From contig CAMUYQ010000014.1 of assembly GCA_947165025.1 (NCBI GenBank), positions 1 to 45,753 of the forward strand: DNA of 45,753 nucleotides. Reading direction: 5' to 3'. A program made the translations under genes and the position numbers. Positions 25,139 through 34,976 of this stretch are shown here, piece after piece; the first letter of the stretch is position 1; the number at the start of each line of letters is the position of its first letter. The notes beneath the pieces were generated by a model that did no database searches, was not told the origin of the DNA, and saw nothing but the letters and a program-made list of their open reading frames with translations. This DNA comes from an uncultured Lachnospiraceae bacterium (lineage in GTDB: Bacteria > Bacillota > Clostridia > Lachnospirales > Lachnospiraceae).

Positions 25139-26518
25139 TCATGATCCCGTAAGATCATCTGCTACTTTTACTATGTCTCCGGCACCCATGGTTATCAACA
25201 AATCGCCGGGGGAACAATTCAGCAGCAGGAAATCTTCAATTTCGTCAAATGAACCAAAATATCTTGCTGAAGTTCCTAAACTTTTTATAGCCTCACAAAG
25301 ACCTTCCGAGGAGATCCCAAGATCATCCGTTTCACGCGCGGCATATATGTCGGCAAGAACAACCTCATCGGCAGCCGAAAGAGCTTTTGCAAACTCATCA
25401 AACAGCGCCTTTGTCCTTGAATATGTGTGAGGCTGGAACACAAGCCACAGTTTCTTATGCGCAACATTTTTTGCTGCCGCCAGCGTCGCCGCTATCTCGG
25501 TCGGATGGTGGGCATAATCATCAATGACGGTCACCTGACCGATCGTACCTTTATACTGGAACCTTCTGTCTGTTCCGGTGTAATCACCTATACCTTCTTT
25601 AATATATGAAGCGGGGATCTTCAGATGATCGCATACCGCGATCGCAGCAAGCGCATTTGAAACATTGTGTGCGCCCGGCACTGACAGATGAACGCTTGTG
25701 AGCGCCTTACCGAATGCCGTTACTTCAAACGATGCGCATCCCTTCTCATCATAGGTAATGTTCTCTGCAGTATAATCAGCCGGACTGTCTGATGATACCG
25801 TAACAACCCTGCACTTAACGTTTGCAGTTATCTCATCGATCCTGTCTATGTCGGCATTGATGACAAGAAGTCCGTCCTCAGGCAGAAGCTGTGCAAACTT
25901 CGCAAATGATTTTCTGATATCATCGATGTCCTTGAAAAAATCAAGGTGATCGGCGTCTATATTCAATATGATGGATATTGTCGGGAAAAAGCTTAAGAAA
26001 CTGTTCGTATACTCGCATGCCTCGGTAACAAAACACCCTGACTTTCCTATTCGGATGTTTCCTCCGATCGAAGGGAGCATTCCTCCCACAGATACCGTCG
26101 GATCCGCATCCGCCTTAAGGAGCACGCTCGTTACCATTGACGTTGTTGTCGTCTTTCCGTGTGTCCCGGATACGGCAATGCTCGTCTCGTAGTTTTTCAT
26201 GATCTGCCCGAGAAGTTCAGCCCTCGTGATCGTCGGGATCGAAAGCTCAATGGCCTTTGCCAGCTCGGGATTGTCCTGTTTTATCGCAGCCGTATAAACG
26301 ACAAGTGCGACATCTTCGGTGATATTTGCCGCACGCTGTCCGTAGAATACCGTGCAGCCTTCCGACTCGAGCTTTTTCGTAAGGTCGCTTACCGCCCTGT
26401 CGGACCCGGTCACGGTAAAGCCCGCATGAAGCAGTATCTCTGCGAGTCCGCTCATGCTTATCCCGCCGATACCGATAAAATGTACTTTCTCAGGTTTTGA
26501 AAAATCTATCCTATACAT
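25139..26518 (-). CDS. murC: UDP-N-acetylmuramate-L-alanine ligase
   Basis: It adds the first L-alanine to UDP-MurNAc in peptidoglycan synthesis. The N-terminal Rossmann motif HFIGIGGISMSGLAEIL, ATP-binding AVSGTHGKTTTTSMV, VTEACEYTNSFL, NIDADHLDFFKD and IDDYAHHPTEIAATL are all present. I place the start at 26518 (MYRIDFSKPEKVHFIGIGG), the usual family start, giving 459 residues; an in-frame GTG at 26545 adds nine residues with no ribosome site. The gene stands apart from other mur genes. Confidence 0.95.
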   Translation of the reverse strand: MYRIDFSKPEKVHFIGIGGISMSGLAEILLHAGFTVTGSDRAVSDLTKKLESEGCTVFYGQRAANITEDVALVVYTAAIKQDNPELAKAIELSIPTITRAELLGQIMKNYETSIAVSGTHGKTTTTSMVTSVLLKADADPTVSVGGMLPSIGGNIRIGKSGCFVTEACEYTNSFLSFFPTISIILNIDADHLDFFKDIDDIRKSFAKFAQLLPEDGLLVINADIDRIDEITANVKCRVVTVSSDSPADYTAENITYDEKGCASFEVTAFGKALTSVHLSVPGAHNVSNALAAIAVCDHLKIPASYIKEGIGDYTGTDRRFQYKGTIGQVTVIDDYAHHPTEIAATLAAAKNVAHKKLWLVFQPHTYSRTKALFDEFAKALSAADEVVLADIYAARETDDLGISSEGLCEAIKSLGTSARYFGSFDEIEDFLLLNCSPGDLLITMGAGDIVKVADDLTGS

Positions 26519-26527
26519 ATCCCATAT

Positions 26528-26556
26528 ATAATAGTCTACCGGCACAAAAAACTCAA
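26528..26556 (-). promoter_or_regulatory. Candidate murC promoter
   Basis: Minus strand TTGAGT (26556-26551), 17 nt, TATTAT (26533-26528). The predicted start site falls only about three bases before the chosen murC ATG, so either the mRNA is nearly leaderless or the true promoter lies further upstream. Confidence 0.45.
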
Positions 26557-26611
26557 TATGTAGTTGTGTTTATGAAAATTTAACAATTACTCGGATAATT
26601 TCGGTCTGTTT

Positions 26612-26641
26612 TTGTTTATTTTTAATCAAAACTGTGATAAA
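26612..26641 (+). promoter_or_regulatory. Candidate glgC promoter
   Basis: TTGTTT (26612-26617), 18 nt, then TGT-GATAAA (26633-26641), an extended -10 of moderate quality. It lies about 57 bp before the GTG start, in the AT-rich divergent gap between murC and glgC. Confidence 0.5.
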
Positions 26642-26697
26642 ATACGTATTGAGTGATTTTTCACCCACTACTACCAGGAAAGACATGAGGTGTTAAA

Positions 26698-27972
26698 GTG
26701 ATTAAGAAAGAGATGATTGCGATGTTGCTTGCCGGCGGTCAGGGAAGCCGTCTTGGCATCCTGACATCAAAGGTTGCAAAGCCGGCCGTATCATTTGGCG
26801 GAAAATACCGTATTATCGATTTTCCCCTTAGTAACTGCATCAATTCGGGCGTCGATACAGTCGGGATCCTGACTCAGTACCGCCCGCTGCGATTGAATAC
26901 CCACGTCGGTATCGGAATCCCTTGGGATCTTGACCGAAACATCGGTGGTGTCACCGTCCTTCCCCCGTACGAAAAAAGTACAAACAGCGAATGGTATACC
27001 GGAACGGCAAATGCCATTTATCAGAACATCGAGTATATGGAAACATATAATCCCGATTATGTTCTCATTCTGTCAGGTGACCATATCTACAAGATGGACT
27101 ATGAGGTAATGCTTGATTACCACAAGAGCAACAATGCCGAGATCACTATCGCGGCTATGCCCGTTCCCATCGAGGAAGCAAAGCGTTTCGGAATCCTTAT
27201 CACTGACGAGAACAGACAGATAACGGAATTTGAAGAGAAGCCCGAGAAGCCCCGCAGCAACCTGGCTTCAATGGGTATATACATTTTTAACTGGAAATCA
27301 CTCAAGGAATCTCTTGTTGCAATGGCAGACCAGCCGAATCTCGATTTCGGTAAGCACATAATCCCTTACCTTTTCGAAAAGGGCGGCAGATGCTTTGCAT
27401 ACGAATTCAACAGTTACTGGAAGGACGTCGGAACTCTCCATTCCTATTGGGATGCGAACATGGAGCTTATCGACATCGTTCCGGACTTCAACCTTTACGA
27501 AGAATACTGGAAGATCTATACGCGTTCCGAGACGCTTCCTCCGCAGTACATTTCAGAGAACAGTGTCGTCGAGAGATCCATCATCGGTGAAGGAACGTAC
27601 GTATACGGCAAGGTCTACAATTCAGTCATCGGTTGTAACATTACGATCGGCAAAGATACGGTTGTCCGTGATTCGATCATAATGAACAACACTGAGATCG
27701 GTGATAACTGTGACATCACCAAAGCCATCATCGCCGAGGATGTAGTCATAGGAAATAACGTGACACTCGGAACAGGTGAGGAAGCCGTTAACGAGACAGA
27801 TCCTACGATCTACACGAACGGCATCGTCACGATCGGCGAGCATACTACCGTTCCCGACAATATCAGCATCGGAAAGAACAGTGTCCTTTCCGGAAATCTT
27901 ACCGGAAAGGACTTTAAAGACGGCGCTTTGGGAAGCGGCAAAACTTTGATAAAGGCAGGTGACGAACTGTGA
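26698..27972 (+). CDS. glgC: Glucose-1-phosphate adenylyltransferase, catalytic subunit
   Basis: It makes ADP-glucose for glycogen synthesis. The 424-residue product has the nucleotide loop [39 protein letters not shown], the catalytic aspartate segment [14 protein letters not shown], and [20 protein letters not shown]. The C-terminal left-handed beta-helix repeats ([14 protein letters not shown], then [16 protein letters not shown]) follow. It starts with GTG after GAGGTG. Its stop overlaps the glgD start (GTGA), so the two subunits are made together. Confidence 0.97.
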   Translation: MIKKEMIAMLLAGGQGSRLGILTSKVAKPAVSFGGKYRIIDFPLSNCINSGVDTVGILTQYRPLRLNTHVGIGIPWDLDRNIGGVTVLPPYEKSTNSEWYTGTANAIYQNIEYMETYNPDYVLILSGDHIYKMDYEVMLDYHKSNNAEITIAAMPVPIEEAKRFGILITDENRQITEFEEKPEKPRSNLASMGIYIFNWKSLKESLVAMADQPNLDFGKHIIPYLFEKGGRCFAYEFNSYWKDVGTLHSYWDANMELIDIVPDFNLYEEYWKIYTRSETLPPQYISENSVVERSIIGEGTYVYGKVYNSVIGCNITIGKDTVVRDSIIMNNTEIGDNCDITKAIIAEDVVIGNNVTLGTGEEAVNETDPTIYTNGIVTIGEHTTVPDNISIGKNSVLSGNLTGKDFKDGALGSGKTLIKAGDEL

Positions 27973-29087
27973 GAGCGATCGGACTTATTTTAGCAGGCGG
28001 CAACACATACAGGATGAAAGATCTTTCACAAAAGCGCGCCATAGCCGCAATGCCTGTTGCCGGAAACTACAGGGCCATTGATTTTGCCCTCAGTAACATG
28101 ACCAATTCACGTATCACGAAGGTCGGCGTCATCACGCAGTACAACGCCGGCAGTCTTCACGAACACTTAAGCTCATCAAAATGGTGGGATTTCGGTCGTA
28201 AACAGGGCGGACTTCATATATTCACGCCGACCGTTACGAGTGAGAACAGCTTCTGGTACAGAGGCACGGCAGATTCAATATTCCAGAACCTTGCGTTCCT
28301 CAAGGAAAGTCATGAGCCCTACGTTGTGATCGCATCCGGTGACGGAATATACAAGATGGATTACAACGAGCTTTTGGAATTTCACATCGACAACGGAGCC
28401 GACATCTCTCTTGTATGCTCCGAGATCAACGATCCGAAGGACTGCGAACGTTTCGGTATGGTCAAGCTCAACGACGAAATGCGTGTTGTTGATTTCGAAG
28501 AGAAGCCCATCGCCGCAAAGTCAACTCTTGTATCGTGCGGAATATACGTTATCAGAAGAAGGCTTCTGATCGAGCTGATTGAAAAGTGTGCAGAGGAAGA
28601 GCGCTTCGATTTCGTAAGGGACATCCTGATCCGCTACATGAACATCAAGAAGATATGCGGATTCAAGATAAAATCATACTGGAGCAACATCGCTTCCGTT
28701 GAAGATTACTACCGCACGAACATGGACTTCCTCAAGAAGGACGTTCGCGACTTCTTCTTCAGACAGTATCCTGATGTATATACGAAGGTTGATGATCTTC
28801 CTCCGGCAAAATACAACGTGGGCTCAAACGTACGCAACTCTCTCGTTGCATCCGGTGCCATCATAAACGGAACCGTAGAAGGATCACTGCTGTTTAAGAA
28901 GGTGTTTGTCGGAAGTAACTGTACGATCAAGAATTCAATCATTCTCAATGACGTTTACATCGGCGACAATACATATATAGAAAACTGTATCGTCGAGAGC
29001 GGAGGAACCATTCTTTCCAACTCATATTACAAAGGTGAGGACGGTCCCAAAGTCGTCATCGAAAAAAGTGACAGGTATGTATTCTGA
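27969..29087 (+). CDS. glgD: GlgD subunit of glucose-1-phosphate adenylyltransferase
   Basis: A 372-residue paralogue of GlgC found in Firmicutes, where it acts as a regulatory or weakly active partner. It keeps the fold ([51 protein letters not shown], then the beta-helix [12 protein letters not shown]). The catalytic-loop region differs from GlgC: the Gln-rich glycine loop is altered and GDH becomes GDG. The GTG start overlaps the glgC stop by four bases. No glgA or glgB follows; spoVG is next. Confidence 0.94.
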   Translation: MRAIGLILAGGNTYRMKDLSQKRAIAAMPVAGNYRAIDFALSNMTNSRITKVGVITQYNAGSLHEHLSSSKWWDFGRKQGGLHIFTPTVTSENSFWYRGTADSIFQNLAFLKESHEPYVVIASGDGIYKMDYNELLEFHIDNGADISLVCSEINDPKDCERFGMVKLNDEMRVVDFEEKPIAAKSTLVSCGIYVIRRRLLIELIEKCAEEERFDFVRDILIRYMNIKKICGFKIKSYWSNIASVEDYYRTNMDFLKKDVRDFFFRQYPDVYTKVDDLPPAKYNVGSNVRNSLVASGAIINGTVEGSLLFKKVFVGSNCTIKNSIILNDVYIGDNTYIENCIVESGGTILSNSYYKGEDGPKVVIEKSDRYVF

Positions 29088-29108
29088 GAAAGGATTGGAA
29101 TTGGGAAT

Positions 29109-29369
29109 ATGAACATTACTGATGTCAGGATCCGTAAAATGACAAAGGAAGGGAATATGAAGGCGGTTGCCAGCGTGACTCTCGACAATGAATTTGCGAT
29201 TCACGATATCAAGATAATCGAGGGAGAAAAGGGACTGTTCATAGCAATGCCCTCAAGGAAGACTCCCGAAGGCGAATACCGCGACATAGCCCATCCGATC
29301 TCAAAAGAATCACGTGAGGTTTTACAGACAGCAATTTTCGAAGCATATGAGAAGGTGCTTCTTCAATAA
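29109..29369 (+). CDS. spoVG: SpoVG-family regulator
   Basis: An 86-residue nucleic-acid-binding regulator linked to septation and sporulation in Bacillus and to virulence or envelope genes elsewhere. [40 protein letters not shown] and [19 protein letters not shown] are near-consensus. The length is typical. It sits 21 bp after glgD with no promoter seen, so it is probably co-transcribed with the glycogen genes, and it is followed by a terminator. Confidence 0.96.
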   Translation: MNITDVRIRKMTKEGNMKAVASVTLDNEFAIHDIKIIEGEKGLFIAMPSRKTPEGEYRDIAHPISKESREVLQTAIFEAYEKVLLQ

Positions 29370-29386
29370 AATTGAGGGTGGATTAC

Positions 29387-29416
29387 AAAACCCCGGTGCA
29401 CATGCACCGGGGTTTT
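29387..29416. terminator. Bidirectional terminator between spoVG and the LUD gene
   Basis: AAAACCCCGGTGCA (29387-29400), CA, TGCACCGGGGTTTT (29403-29416) is a perfect 14-bp stem with T/A tracts on both sides. It can end the glgC-glgD-spoVG mRNA on the plus strand and the convergent LUD-protein mRNA on the minus strand. Confidence 0.85.
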
Positions 29417-29438
29417 CCCTTTGTAAGATAAGCCTGAT

Positions 29439-30080
29439 CTAATATCCGAGTTCTTCACCTACAAGGATTACTTTGATCCTTCCGGGAACAATTGAAGCTC
29501 TTGTTATGACTATCTCACAGCATATCGTATTCTCCAGACAGTCACCGCACCTTCCGGCTTTTGCACAGGGAGTGTCGCAGTTAAGACGTACCGTGTTTGC
29601 AGGAGATGCCATGTTTCTTGTTCTGTCTATTCCCGAATCAACATCCTTTACAACCTTGTTCATTCCGGCGATCACTATGACCTGATCGGGTCCGTAAATA
29701 AGAAATGATACCCTGTTTCCTCTTCCGTCGATATTTATAAGCTCACCGTCAAGCGTAATGGCATTCGTGCTCATCAGGAACGTATCGGCATTGACCATCT
29801 TTGCCTTGAGCTCTTTGACCTCGTCATCGCTCTTATAGTTCTCCCTGATGATAAGATCATGACCCGCATCTTTGATCTTCTGTTTCAGATCGGAATTGTC
29901 TATCGTCATCGATCCGCCGTATGCAACACTTTTTGTACCGCTTCCGATAAGCTCCAGAACCTTTTTCATCGCATCTTCCATCGTGTCGGCATAGTAGCCT
30001 TCCATCTTGCGAAGCTTCAGCTTCTTGATGATCCCGGCAGCCTGATTTTCGTAAAAGATCTTCTTGTTCCTGTCTGTCAT
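29439..30080 (-). CDS. LUD-domain (LutC/YkgG-like) protein with C-terminal Cys cluster
   Basis: A 213-residue LUD-domain protein. AGIIKKLKLRKMEGYYA, KSVAYGGSMTIDNSDL, FLMSTNAITLDGELINIDGR and the segment PDQVIVIAGMNKVVKD are typical. The C-terminus has five cysteines in CDTPCAKAGRCGDC and then CC in ENTICCEIV, suggesting a metal or Fe-S site not found in the simplest LutC proteins. LutC family members take part in lactate oxidation, but no lutA or lutB genes are adjacent, so its role is open. Confidence 0.85.
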   Translation of the reverse strand: MTDRNKKIFYENQAAGIIKKLKLRKMEGYYADTMEDAMKKVLELIGSGTKSVAYGGSMTIDNSDLKQKIKDAGHDLIIRENYKSDDEVKELKAKMVNADTFLMSTNAITLDGELINIDGRGNRVSFLIYGPDQVIVIAGMNKVVKDVDSGIDRTRNMASPANTVRLNCDTPCAKAGRCGDCLENTICCEIVITRASIVPGRIKVILVGEELGY

Positions 30081-30104
30081 AACCCTTCTCCTTTTCTGAT
30101 AGTT

Positions 30105-30827
30105 CTACCTGACAACAAACTGCGAAACGCTGAACGGTGTGCCCTCTTTGTCAAGAAGCGCGACTACCTTTTCCTTATCACTTTCATATACCGACGGGAA
30201 TATCATATCCCCGAGCATTGCCTGTTTTCTGTAGTCGATCCTCAGCGATACGATATCGATATCCTCCTGCTCGATCTGCGACATCGCAAGCTTTACGTAC
30301 TGTCCGTTGTTGACGTGATTGTTGCTGTCGAGATGATGCTTTACTATCTGAATACTCTCTTTTTTCGTTTCGACAAACCCGTCACCTTCCGGAATCGCAA
30401 CCTTTCTCGGATTGTATGTCATATCGAGTTTTTCCTCGATCTCATATGCACTGCTGATAAACTCAGGCGCTTTAACGGGTCTTACCTGCACCGAATCGAT
30501 CAGCGTCCACATTGAGTTCGCCTTTACGAGAAAATCACCCGCTTCATTTTTCATGTAAAAGTTACGCATACCGAAGCAGCCTTTAAAGCTGTACGGAAAT
30601 GTTCCCACCGTTACGTGATCGCACAGATGCGGAAGTGATGAGATCTGAAGGTCCCAGTAGTTTATGACCCATACAAGGTTCTGTTTTGTCAGAACATCAA
30701 ATCCAACGTTAAGGTCTTCGGACTGAAACGTCGAGCAGTCCTGAAACGCATCGATCAATGCTGTTATCGTAAGCTTTCTGTCAGTATCGCATTCGCTGAA
30801 TCCGATCCTCTTTGTATATTCGTACAT
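30105..30827 (-). CDS. Acyl-ACP thioesterase
   Basis: A 240-residue double-hotdog thioesterase that releases fatty acids from acyl carrier protein. The N-terminal hotdog (KRIGFSECDTDRKLTITALI, then FQDCSTFQSEDL) and the C-terminal one (VKHHLDSNNHVNNGQYVKLA, with the catalytic Asn/His element) fit the FatA/FatB-like bacterial family common in Clostridia. It lies 24 bp from each neighbour (LUD gene downstream, amino-acid binding protein upstream), and the functional link is not obvious. Confidence 0.92.
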   Translation of the reverse strand: MYEYTKRIGFSECDTDRKLTITALIDAFQDCSTFQSEDLNVGFDVLTKQNLVWVINYWDLQISSLPHLCDHVTVGTFPYSFKGCFGMRNFYMKNEAGDFLVKANSMWTLIDSVQVRPVKAPEFISSAYEIEEKLDMTYNPRKVAIPEGDGFVETKKESIQIVKHHLDSNNHVNNGQYVKLAMSQIEQEDIDIVSLRIDYRKQAMLGDMIFPSVYESDKEKVVALLDKEGTPFSVSQFVVR

Positions 30828-30850
30828 CTGTTATCTTCCTTTTCGGCCGT

Positions 30851-31642
30851 CTATTCTTTCGTTATGTCGGATCCGAAATATCTTTCCGATATCCAGGAAA
30901 GTGTACCGTCGGCATGCATGTCGGCAAGCGCCTTATTGATCGCTTCCCTGAGCGAGTCATTGTCCTCACCCTTTTTCAGCGGGATCGCGTACTTTGTTAC
31001 CTCGTCATCAACCGCAACTGTTTTGACTGCCGTATCGCCGGTCGTGTTGATATAATCCTGAACGGATGTGTTCGCATTTATAGTCGCATCCGCCGTACCG
31101 TTTTTGACAAGCTCCATCGTCTCTCCGAGGGTCGGAACATTAACAACGGTCGCACCGTGCTCTTCTCCCATCTGTGCGTATGTCGAACCGACCGAATTGG
31201 CGGTTTTCTTTCCCGCGAGATCATCAAATGACATGATATCGGACCTGTCGGCTTTTGTAACTACGACCGCCCTGTCAAAAGCATACGCATCGGTAAAATC
31301 AAACGTCTGGCTTCTGTCCTCTGTTACATCGACTCCGTTTGCCATCATGTCAAACGTTCCCTGTCTGACTCCGGTAAGACCTCCGTCAAAATCACCCTCG
31401 GCAAACTCCGCATCAACGCCTAGACGTCTTGCTATCTCCTGAGCGACCTCGACGTCAAAACCAACAAGTTCGTTTGTAGTTGCGTCATGATACGTAAAAG
31501 GCGCCCATGCTCCTTCCGTTGCAACGGTTATCTTACCTGCAGCCTTTATCCTCGCCAGATGGTCTTCCTTCGGCGATGAACAACCTGCCGAAAAGAGTAA
31601 CAGGATTGCCGATAAAGTAATGAGAAATGATCTTCTGTTCAT
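30851..31642 (-). CDS. Amino-acid ABC transporter binding lipoprotein
   Basis: A 263-residue family 3 solute-binding protein. The signal peptide ends in lipobox FSAGC with Cys21 as the lipid anchor. GKITVATEGAWAPFTYHD, LVGFDVEVAQEIARRLGV and EFAEGDFDGGLTGVRQGTFD are classic for polar amino acid or cystine binding. It overlaps the permease gene by four bases (ATGA). The cell-surface protein captures the substrate; the identity is unknown. Confidence 0.94.
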   Translation of the reverse strand: MNRRSFLITLSAILLLFSAGCSSPKEDHLARIKAAGKITVATEGAWAPFTYHDATTNELVGFDVEVAQEIARRLGVDAEFAEGDFDGGLTGVRQGTFDMMANGVDVTEDRSQTFDFTDAYAFDRAVVVTKADRSDIMSFDDLAGKKTANSVGSTYAQMGEEHGATVVNVPTLGETMELVKNGTADATINANTSVQDYINTTGDTAVKTVAVDDEVTKYAIPLKKGEDNDSLREAINKALADMHADGTLSWISERYFGSDITKE

Positions 31643-32337
31643 TTGTCCTCCTTTGATGCGTCAGTGCCGAGTGCTTCGTCAATTTCGTGCTTTGACAGTA
31701 TCTTCTCACCTTTTCTCTGGAAGTACTCGAGAACGGTTGAGAATAGCAGATATATAAACGCAACTTCCAGATAAAGCGGCAGGAACTGATATGTCCGTCC
31801 CGCTATCTGGCGTGTTGCCAGAAACATTTCCGTGACCGTGATGTTTGATGCAAGAGACGTATCCTTGACCATGCTGATGACAGAATTACCCAGTGTCGGG
31901 AACGCCGCTCTGAATGCCTGGGGAAGGACTATGTATCTCATCACCTGCCGGTACTTCATTCCCACACAGTAACCCGCTTCAAGCTGGGTTTTGGGAACGC
32001 TTTCCATGCACCCTCTTATCGTCTCGGCACAGTATGCACCTTCATTGATCGCAAACACGATGACCGCCACGAGAAATCCGTTCACCTTTATTCCAAAAGA
32101 GGACGGCCCGTAGTATCCGACCATGAGCTGTACGAGAAGCGGTGTGCCTCTGATGATCCAGATATAGATCCTGCATATCGTCGAAAAGACCGGTACATGA
32201 GCGTATTGTATCATGGCAACTATGACCGCGATCACGAGCGCAAGCGCAAAGGAGATCACGGTAAGCGGAATGGTCATTGCCAGTCCCGGAAGTATGATCC
32301 TCGGAAAGGATTCTATGAGCAGTTGCCACACTTGCAT
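31639..32337 (-). CDS. Amino-acid ABC transporter permease
   Basis: A 232-residue HisM/GlnP-type permease with about five membrane helices and the EAA loop (GYCVGMKYRQVMRYIVLPQA, then FRAAFPTLGNSVISMVKDTS), where the ATPase docks. It is followed by the binding protein, but no ATPase gene is found in the operon or window. The ATG lies only 11 bp after a terminator T-tract, with AAGGA in between. Confidence 0.94.
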   Translation of the reverse strand: MQVWQLLIESFPRIILPGLAMTIPLTVISFALALVIAVIVAMIQYAHVPVFSTICRIYIWIIRGTPLLVQLMVGYYGPSSFGIKVNGFLVAVIVFAINEGAYCAETIRGCMESVPKTQLEAGYCVGMKYRQVMRYIVLPQAFRAAFPTLGNSVISMVKDTSLASNITVTEMFLATRQIAGRTYQFLPLYLEVAFIYLLFSTVLEYFQRKGEKILSKHEIDEALGTDASKEDK

Positions 32338-32348
32338 ATCGTTTCCTT

Positions 32349-32383
32349 AAAAAAAGTGGCGGCTTACAAAGCGCAGCCGCCAC
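32349..32383 (-). terminator. Terminator after the MCP gene, just upstream of the permease
   Basis: Minus strand GTGGCGGCT, a 10-nt loop, AGCCGCCAC, then seven Ts: a strong intrinsic terminator. The permease ribosome site follows at once. Either the transporter depends on read-through, or the hairpin is a regulated attenuator. Confidence 0.85.
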
Positions 32384-32400
32384 CAAGCAAATACTGTCTA

Positions 32401-34863
32401 TTAAAGGCTGAACTTATTGATGATACTGTTAAGATCCGAAACAGCATCCTTACATTCGTTAACCTTGTTAACGCTGTCTGATGTATCGGACGCCATCTCA
32501 GTTGTTCTCTCTGCGATATCAACAACACCGTGTGATGTCTCGGTAACAGTCGTATCGATACCGCTGATCGCACCAACGATCTTCTCGATGTCAGCAGCAA
32601 GGCTCTCAACACTCTTCTTGATGTTTGCCATGCTGTCACCGAACGTGTCGGCATCTTCTCTGTACTGTACGCTGACTTTGCCGAATTCCTGATAATCGGA
32701 CAGAACGTTTGTCTCGAGGAAGGAAGTTGTCTGGGTCAGGCACTCTGACATCTGAACAACTGCACTGTTGACTTCCTCAACGATACTTCCGATGTTCTTG
32801 ACTGCTTCGGATGTCTGTGTTGCGAGATTGCCGATCTCTGTTGCAACAACGGCAAATCCGCGTCCTGCCTCACCTGCTCTGGCAGCTTCGATCGAAGCAT
32901 TAAGTGCAAGAAGACCGGTCTGTGAAGATATAGCCATGATGGCATCGGCAAGCTCATTGATCTTGTTGACGGCATGCGATGCATTGATGGCATCTTCGGA
33001 TTTAACCTTAACTGTTTCGTAGATCTCCATCGTCTTCCTGCTTGCCTTCTCTGTCGTTGTGGCAAGTTCATTAGCGCGCTCGGAAACCTCATTCGAAAGC
33101 TTCGTTCCCTCGTCAGCAAGCTGATCTATACCGCGTGCATTTTCCTGGACGTTCTCGACATTCTTTGCGATCGTTGTCGTTGTAGCAGCTGTCTCTTCCA
33201 TACCTGCTGCAAGTGCTTCCGTTGTTGCCGAGTTGTTTTCGCAGATACCGCCGACCTTGTCGATCGTTGCCTGAAGAACTCCGACGTTTGTATCGATACT
33301 CGTTCCAACACGGGCGATCATTCCGACCATGTCTCTTAAGTTACCTCTTGTCTTGGAAAGAGCCTTTGCGATAATTCCGACTTCATCGTTTCTCTTCTCG
33401 AGCTTATGGGACATACTGTCTTCAGTAAAGTCGTAGTTTGCAGTCTTGTTGATGATCGGAACAAGGTGCTCGAGAGCCTTGAGCATGAACATCGTAAAGA
33501 ATGCCACAAGAATGACTGCAACGATGACACAAAGCGCACCATAGAGAATGAGAAGGTTTCTCATGTGATCTACCTGAGCCATCATGACGTCTCTGTCCGC
33601 TGTAACTATGATTATGTTGCCGGCCGATGTGAATGCATAACCTGCAACCTTGTATGATCCCTTGTATTCATATGATACGGAACCGTCCGGAACTTCCTTG
33701 CCTGCTGCAAGATCCGCAACGATACCTTTGACTGCAGCATTCTCAACAGGCTGACCGATCTTCTCGGGATTTGTGTGATAAAGCATCGTTCCGTCACGGG
33801 ATACCATGTATGCATATGAGCCTTCAACTCCTGATATCTCGATCTCACCTATGAGCTTGTCATAGTCGATCTTGATGAGCTTGTCATAGTCAGCCGTTAC
33901 AAGAACAATGTTGCCTGTATCGGTAAATGAATATCCGGCAAGCTTGAAGGCACCCTTGTAATCATATACAACAAATCCGTCATCTACTGTCTTGCCTGCT
34001 GCAAGATCTGCAACGATACCTTTGACTGCTGCGTTCTCAACAGGCTGGCCGATCTTCTCCGCATTCGGATGCCACAGCATCGTTCCGTCGGGTGATACCA
34101 TGTATGCGTATGAGCCTTCAACACCGTTGATCGTGATGTTTCCGAGAAGCGTATCGTAATCGATCTTCATGAACTCATCATAATCAGCCGTTACGATAAG
34201 AATATTACCGGAAGCGGTAAATGCGTAACCCGCAAGCTTTAATGCTTCCTTGTACTCGTAAAGAACGGAACCGTTATCGACATGCTTTCCTGCCTTAAGC
34301 TCCTCTACTATACCTTTAACTGCCGCATTCTCGACAGGCTTACCAATCTTCTCGGCATTCGGATGCCACAGCATTGTTCCCGTGGGAGATACCATATATG
34401 CATATGATCCTTCGACTCCGAGTATCTTGACGTTACCAAGTACTCCGTTAAGTGAAGCACCTTCGCCGCCTGCTGCAAGGTTAACGCTCTTTGCAGCCTC
34501 CTCGGCAAGGTTCTGCGCATATGCCTTATATACAGTCTCACCGAACTGTCTGGAGAAGTTGATCGAAACAGCAGCTTCCTGCGCGAGGTTCTGTGCATAT
34601 CCACCGTATGCATCTTCACCGAACTGTGTGGCAAAATCCACGCCGATAGCCGCTTCTTCTGCAAGGTTCTGCGCATAGTTGAGATACGTCGTCTCCATTG
34701 TCGATGTAGCTCTGCTTGATGCGACAATAACCTGTACGACTACCGTAACGAACACGACCGCACTTATAAGAAGTGTGATCTTGGTGCTCATCTTTGAGAA
34801 AAATGTGAGTTCCTCTTTGTTCCTACGGGACTTAGCCTGAGATTTTGTAGCAGCTTTACCCAT
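32401..34863 (-). CDS. Methyl-accepting chemotaxis protein with triplicated sensor units
   Basis: An 820-residue chemoreceptor. TM1 is near residues 28-50. Three 26-residue helical repeats follow ([10 protein letters not shown] at 63, 89 and 115), then three 98-residue Cache-like sensor units (each starting [10 protein letters not shown], at 149, 247 and 345; each with ML(W/Y)H and ENAAVKGIV). TM2 is near 437-460, a HAMP-like linker follows, and then a standard signalling domain with hairpin tip [25 protein letters not shown]. Units 2 and 3 are more than 90 % identical at DNA level over sample stretches. The N-terminus is basic ([16 protein letters not shown]). The ligand is unknown; the signal reaches CheA. 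Confidence 0.95.
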   Translation of the reverse strand: MGKAATKSQAKSRRNKEELTFFSKMSTKITLLISAVVFVTVVVQVIVASSRATSTMETTYLNYAQNLAEEAAIGVDFATQFGEDAYGGYAQNLAQEAAVSINFSRQFGETVYKAYAQNLAEEAAKSVNLAAGGEGASLNGVLGNVKILGVEGSYAYMVSPTGTMLWHPNAEKIGKPVENAAVKGIVEELKAGKHVDNGSVLYEYKEALKLAGYAFTASGNILIVTADYDEFMKIDYDTLLGNITINGVEGSYAYMVSPDGTMLWHPNAEKIGQPVENAAVKGIVADLAAGKTVDDGFVVYDYKGAFKLAGYSFTDTGNIVLVTADYDKLIKIDYDKLIGEIEISGVEGSYAYMVSRDGTMLYHTNPEKIGQPVENAAVKGIVADLAAGKEVPDGSVSYEYKGSYKVAGYAFTSAGNIIIVTADRDVMMAQVDHMRNLLILYGALCVIVAVILVAFFTMFMLKALEHLVPIINKTANYDFTEDSMSHKLEKRNDEVGIIAKALSKTRGNLRDMVGMIARVGTSIDTNVGVLQATIDKVGGICENNSATTEALAAGMEETAATTTTIAKNVENVQENARGIDQLADEGTKLSNEVSERANELATTTEKASRKTMEIYETVKVKSEDAINASHAVNKINELADAIMAISSQTGLLALNASIEAARAGEAGRGFAVVATEIGNLATQTSEAVKNIGSIVEEVNSAVVQMSECLTQTTSFLETNVLSDYQEFGKVSVQYREDADTFGDSMANIKKSVESLAADIEKIVGAISGIDTTVTETSHGVVDIAERTTEMASDTSDSVNKVNECKDAVSDLNSIINKFSL
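33537..34419 (-). repeat. Three in-frame 294-bp tandem repeats within the MCP gene
   Basis: Units start near 34419, 34125 and 33831 (minus strand), exactly 98 codons apart. The 3' parts of units 2 and 3 (for example 33996-34056 against 33702-33762) differ at only about four of 58 bases, which indicates recent duplication or gene conversion. Confidence 0.85.
34455..34683 (-). repeat. Three in-frame 78-bp repeats within the MCP gene
   Basis: Three copies of a 26-residue unit, each with YAQNLA(E/Q)EAA and a following QFGE-like turn (lost in the third), lie between TM1 and the first sensor unit. They are probably a helical stalk. Confidence 0.75.
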
Positions 34864-34922
34864 TTTCAGCCTCCAATATGTTAGAAAGATTATACGGGAA
34901 AGACATACCCATATTACAAATA

Positions 34923-34952
34923 ATTATATCCCTGCAGAACGCGTCAAGTCAA
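34923..34952 (-). promoter_or_regulatory. Promoter of the MCP gene
   Basis: Minus strand TTGACT (34952-34947), 18 nt, TATAAT (34928-34923), about 60 bp before the ATG. A second TATAAT at 34894-34889 lacks a good -35. No clear sigma-28 motif was found. Confidence 0.65.
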
Positions 34953-34976
34953 TTGAAAATGCGCTGTTTAAGGCAT

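Noticed and set aside
33537-34683. CRISPR-like or intergenic repeat array
   Set aside because: The periodic repeats (294 bp and 78 bp) are in-frame protein repeats within the MCP gene, with no spacer structure.
34878-34917. Sigma-28 (flagellar) promoter for the MCP gene
   Set aside because: A TAAT-N15-CCGTATAA arrangement is only loosely similar to TAAA-N15-GCCGATAA, while a much better sigma-A site exists at 34923-34952.
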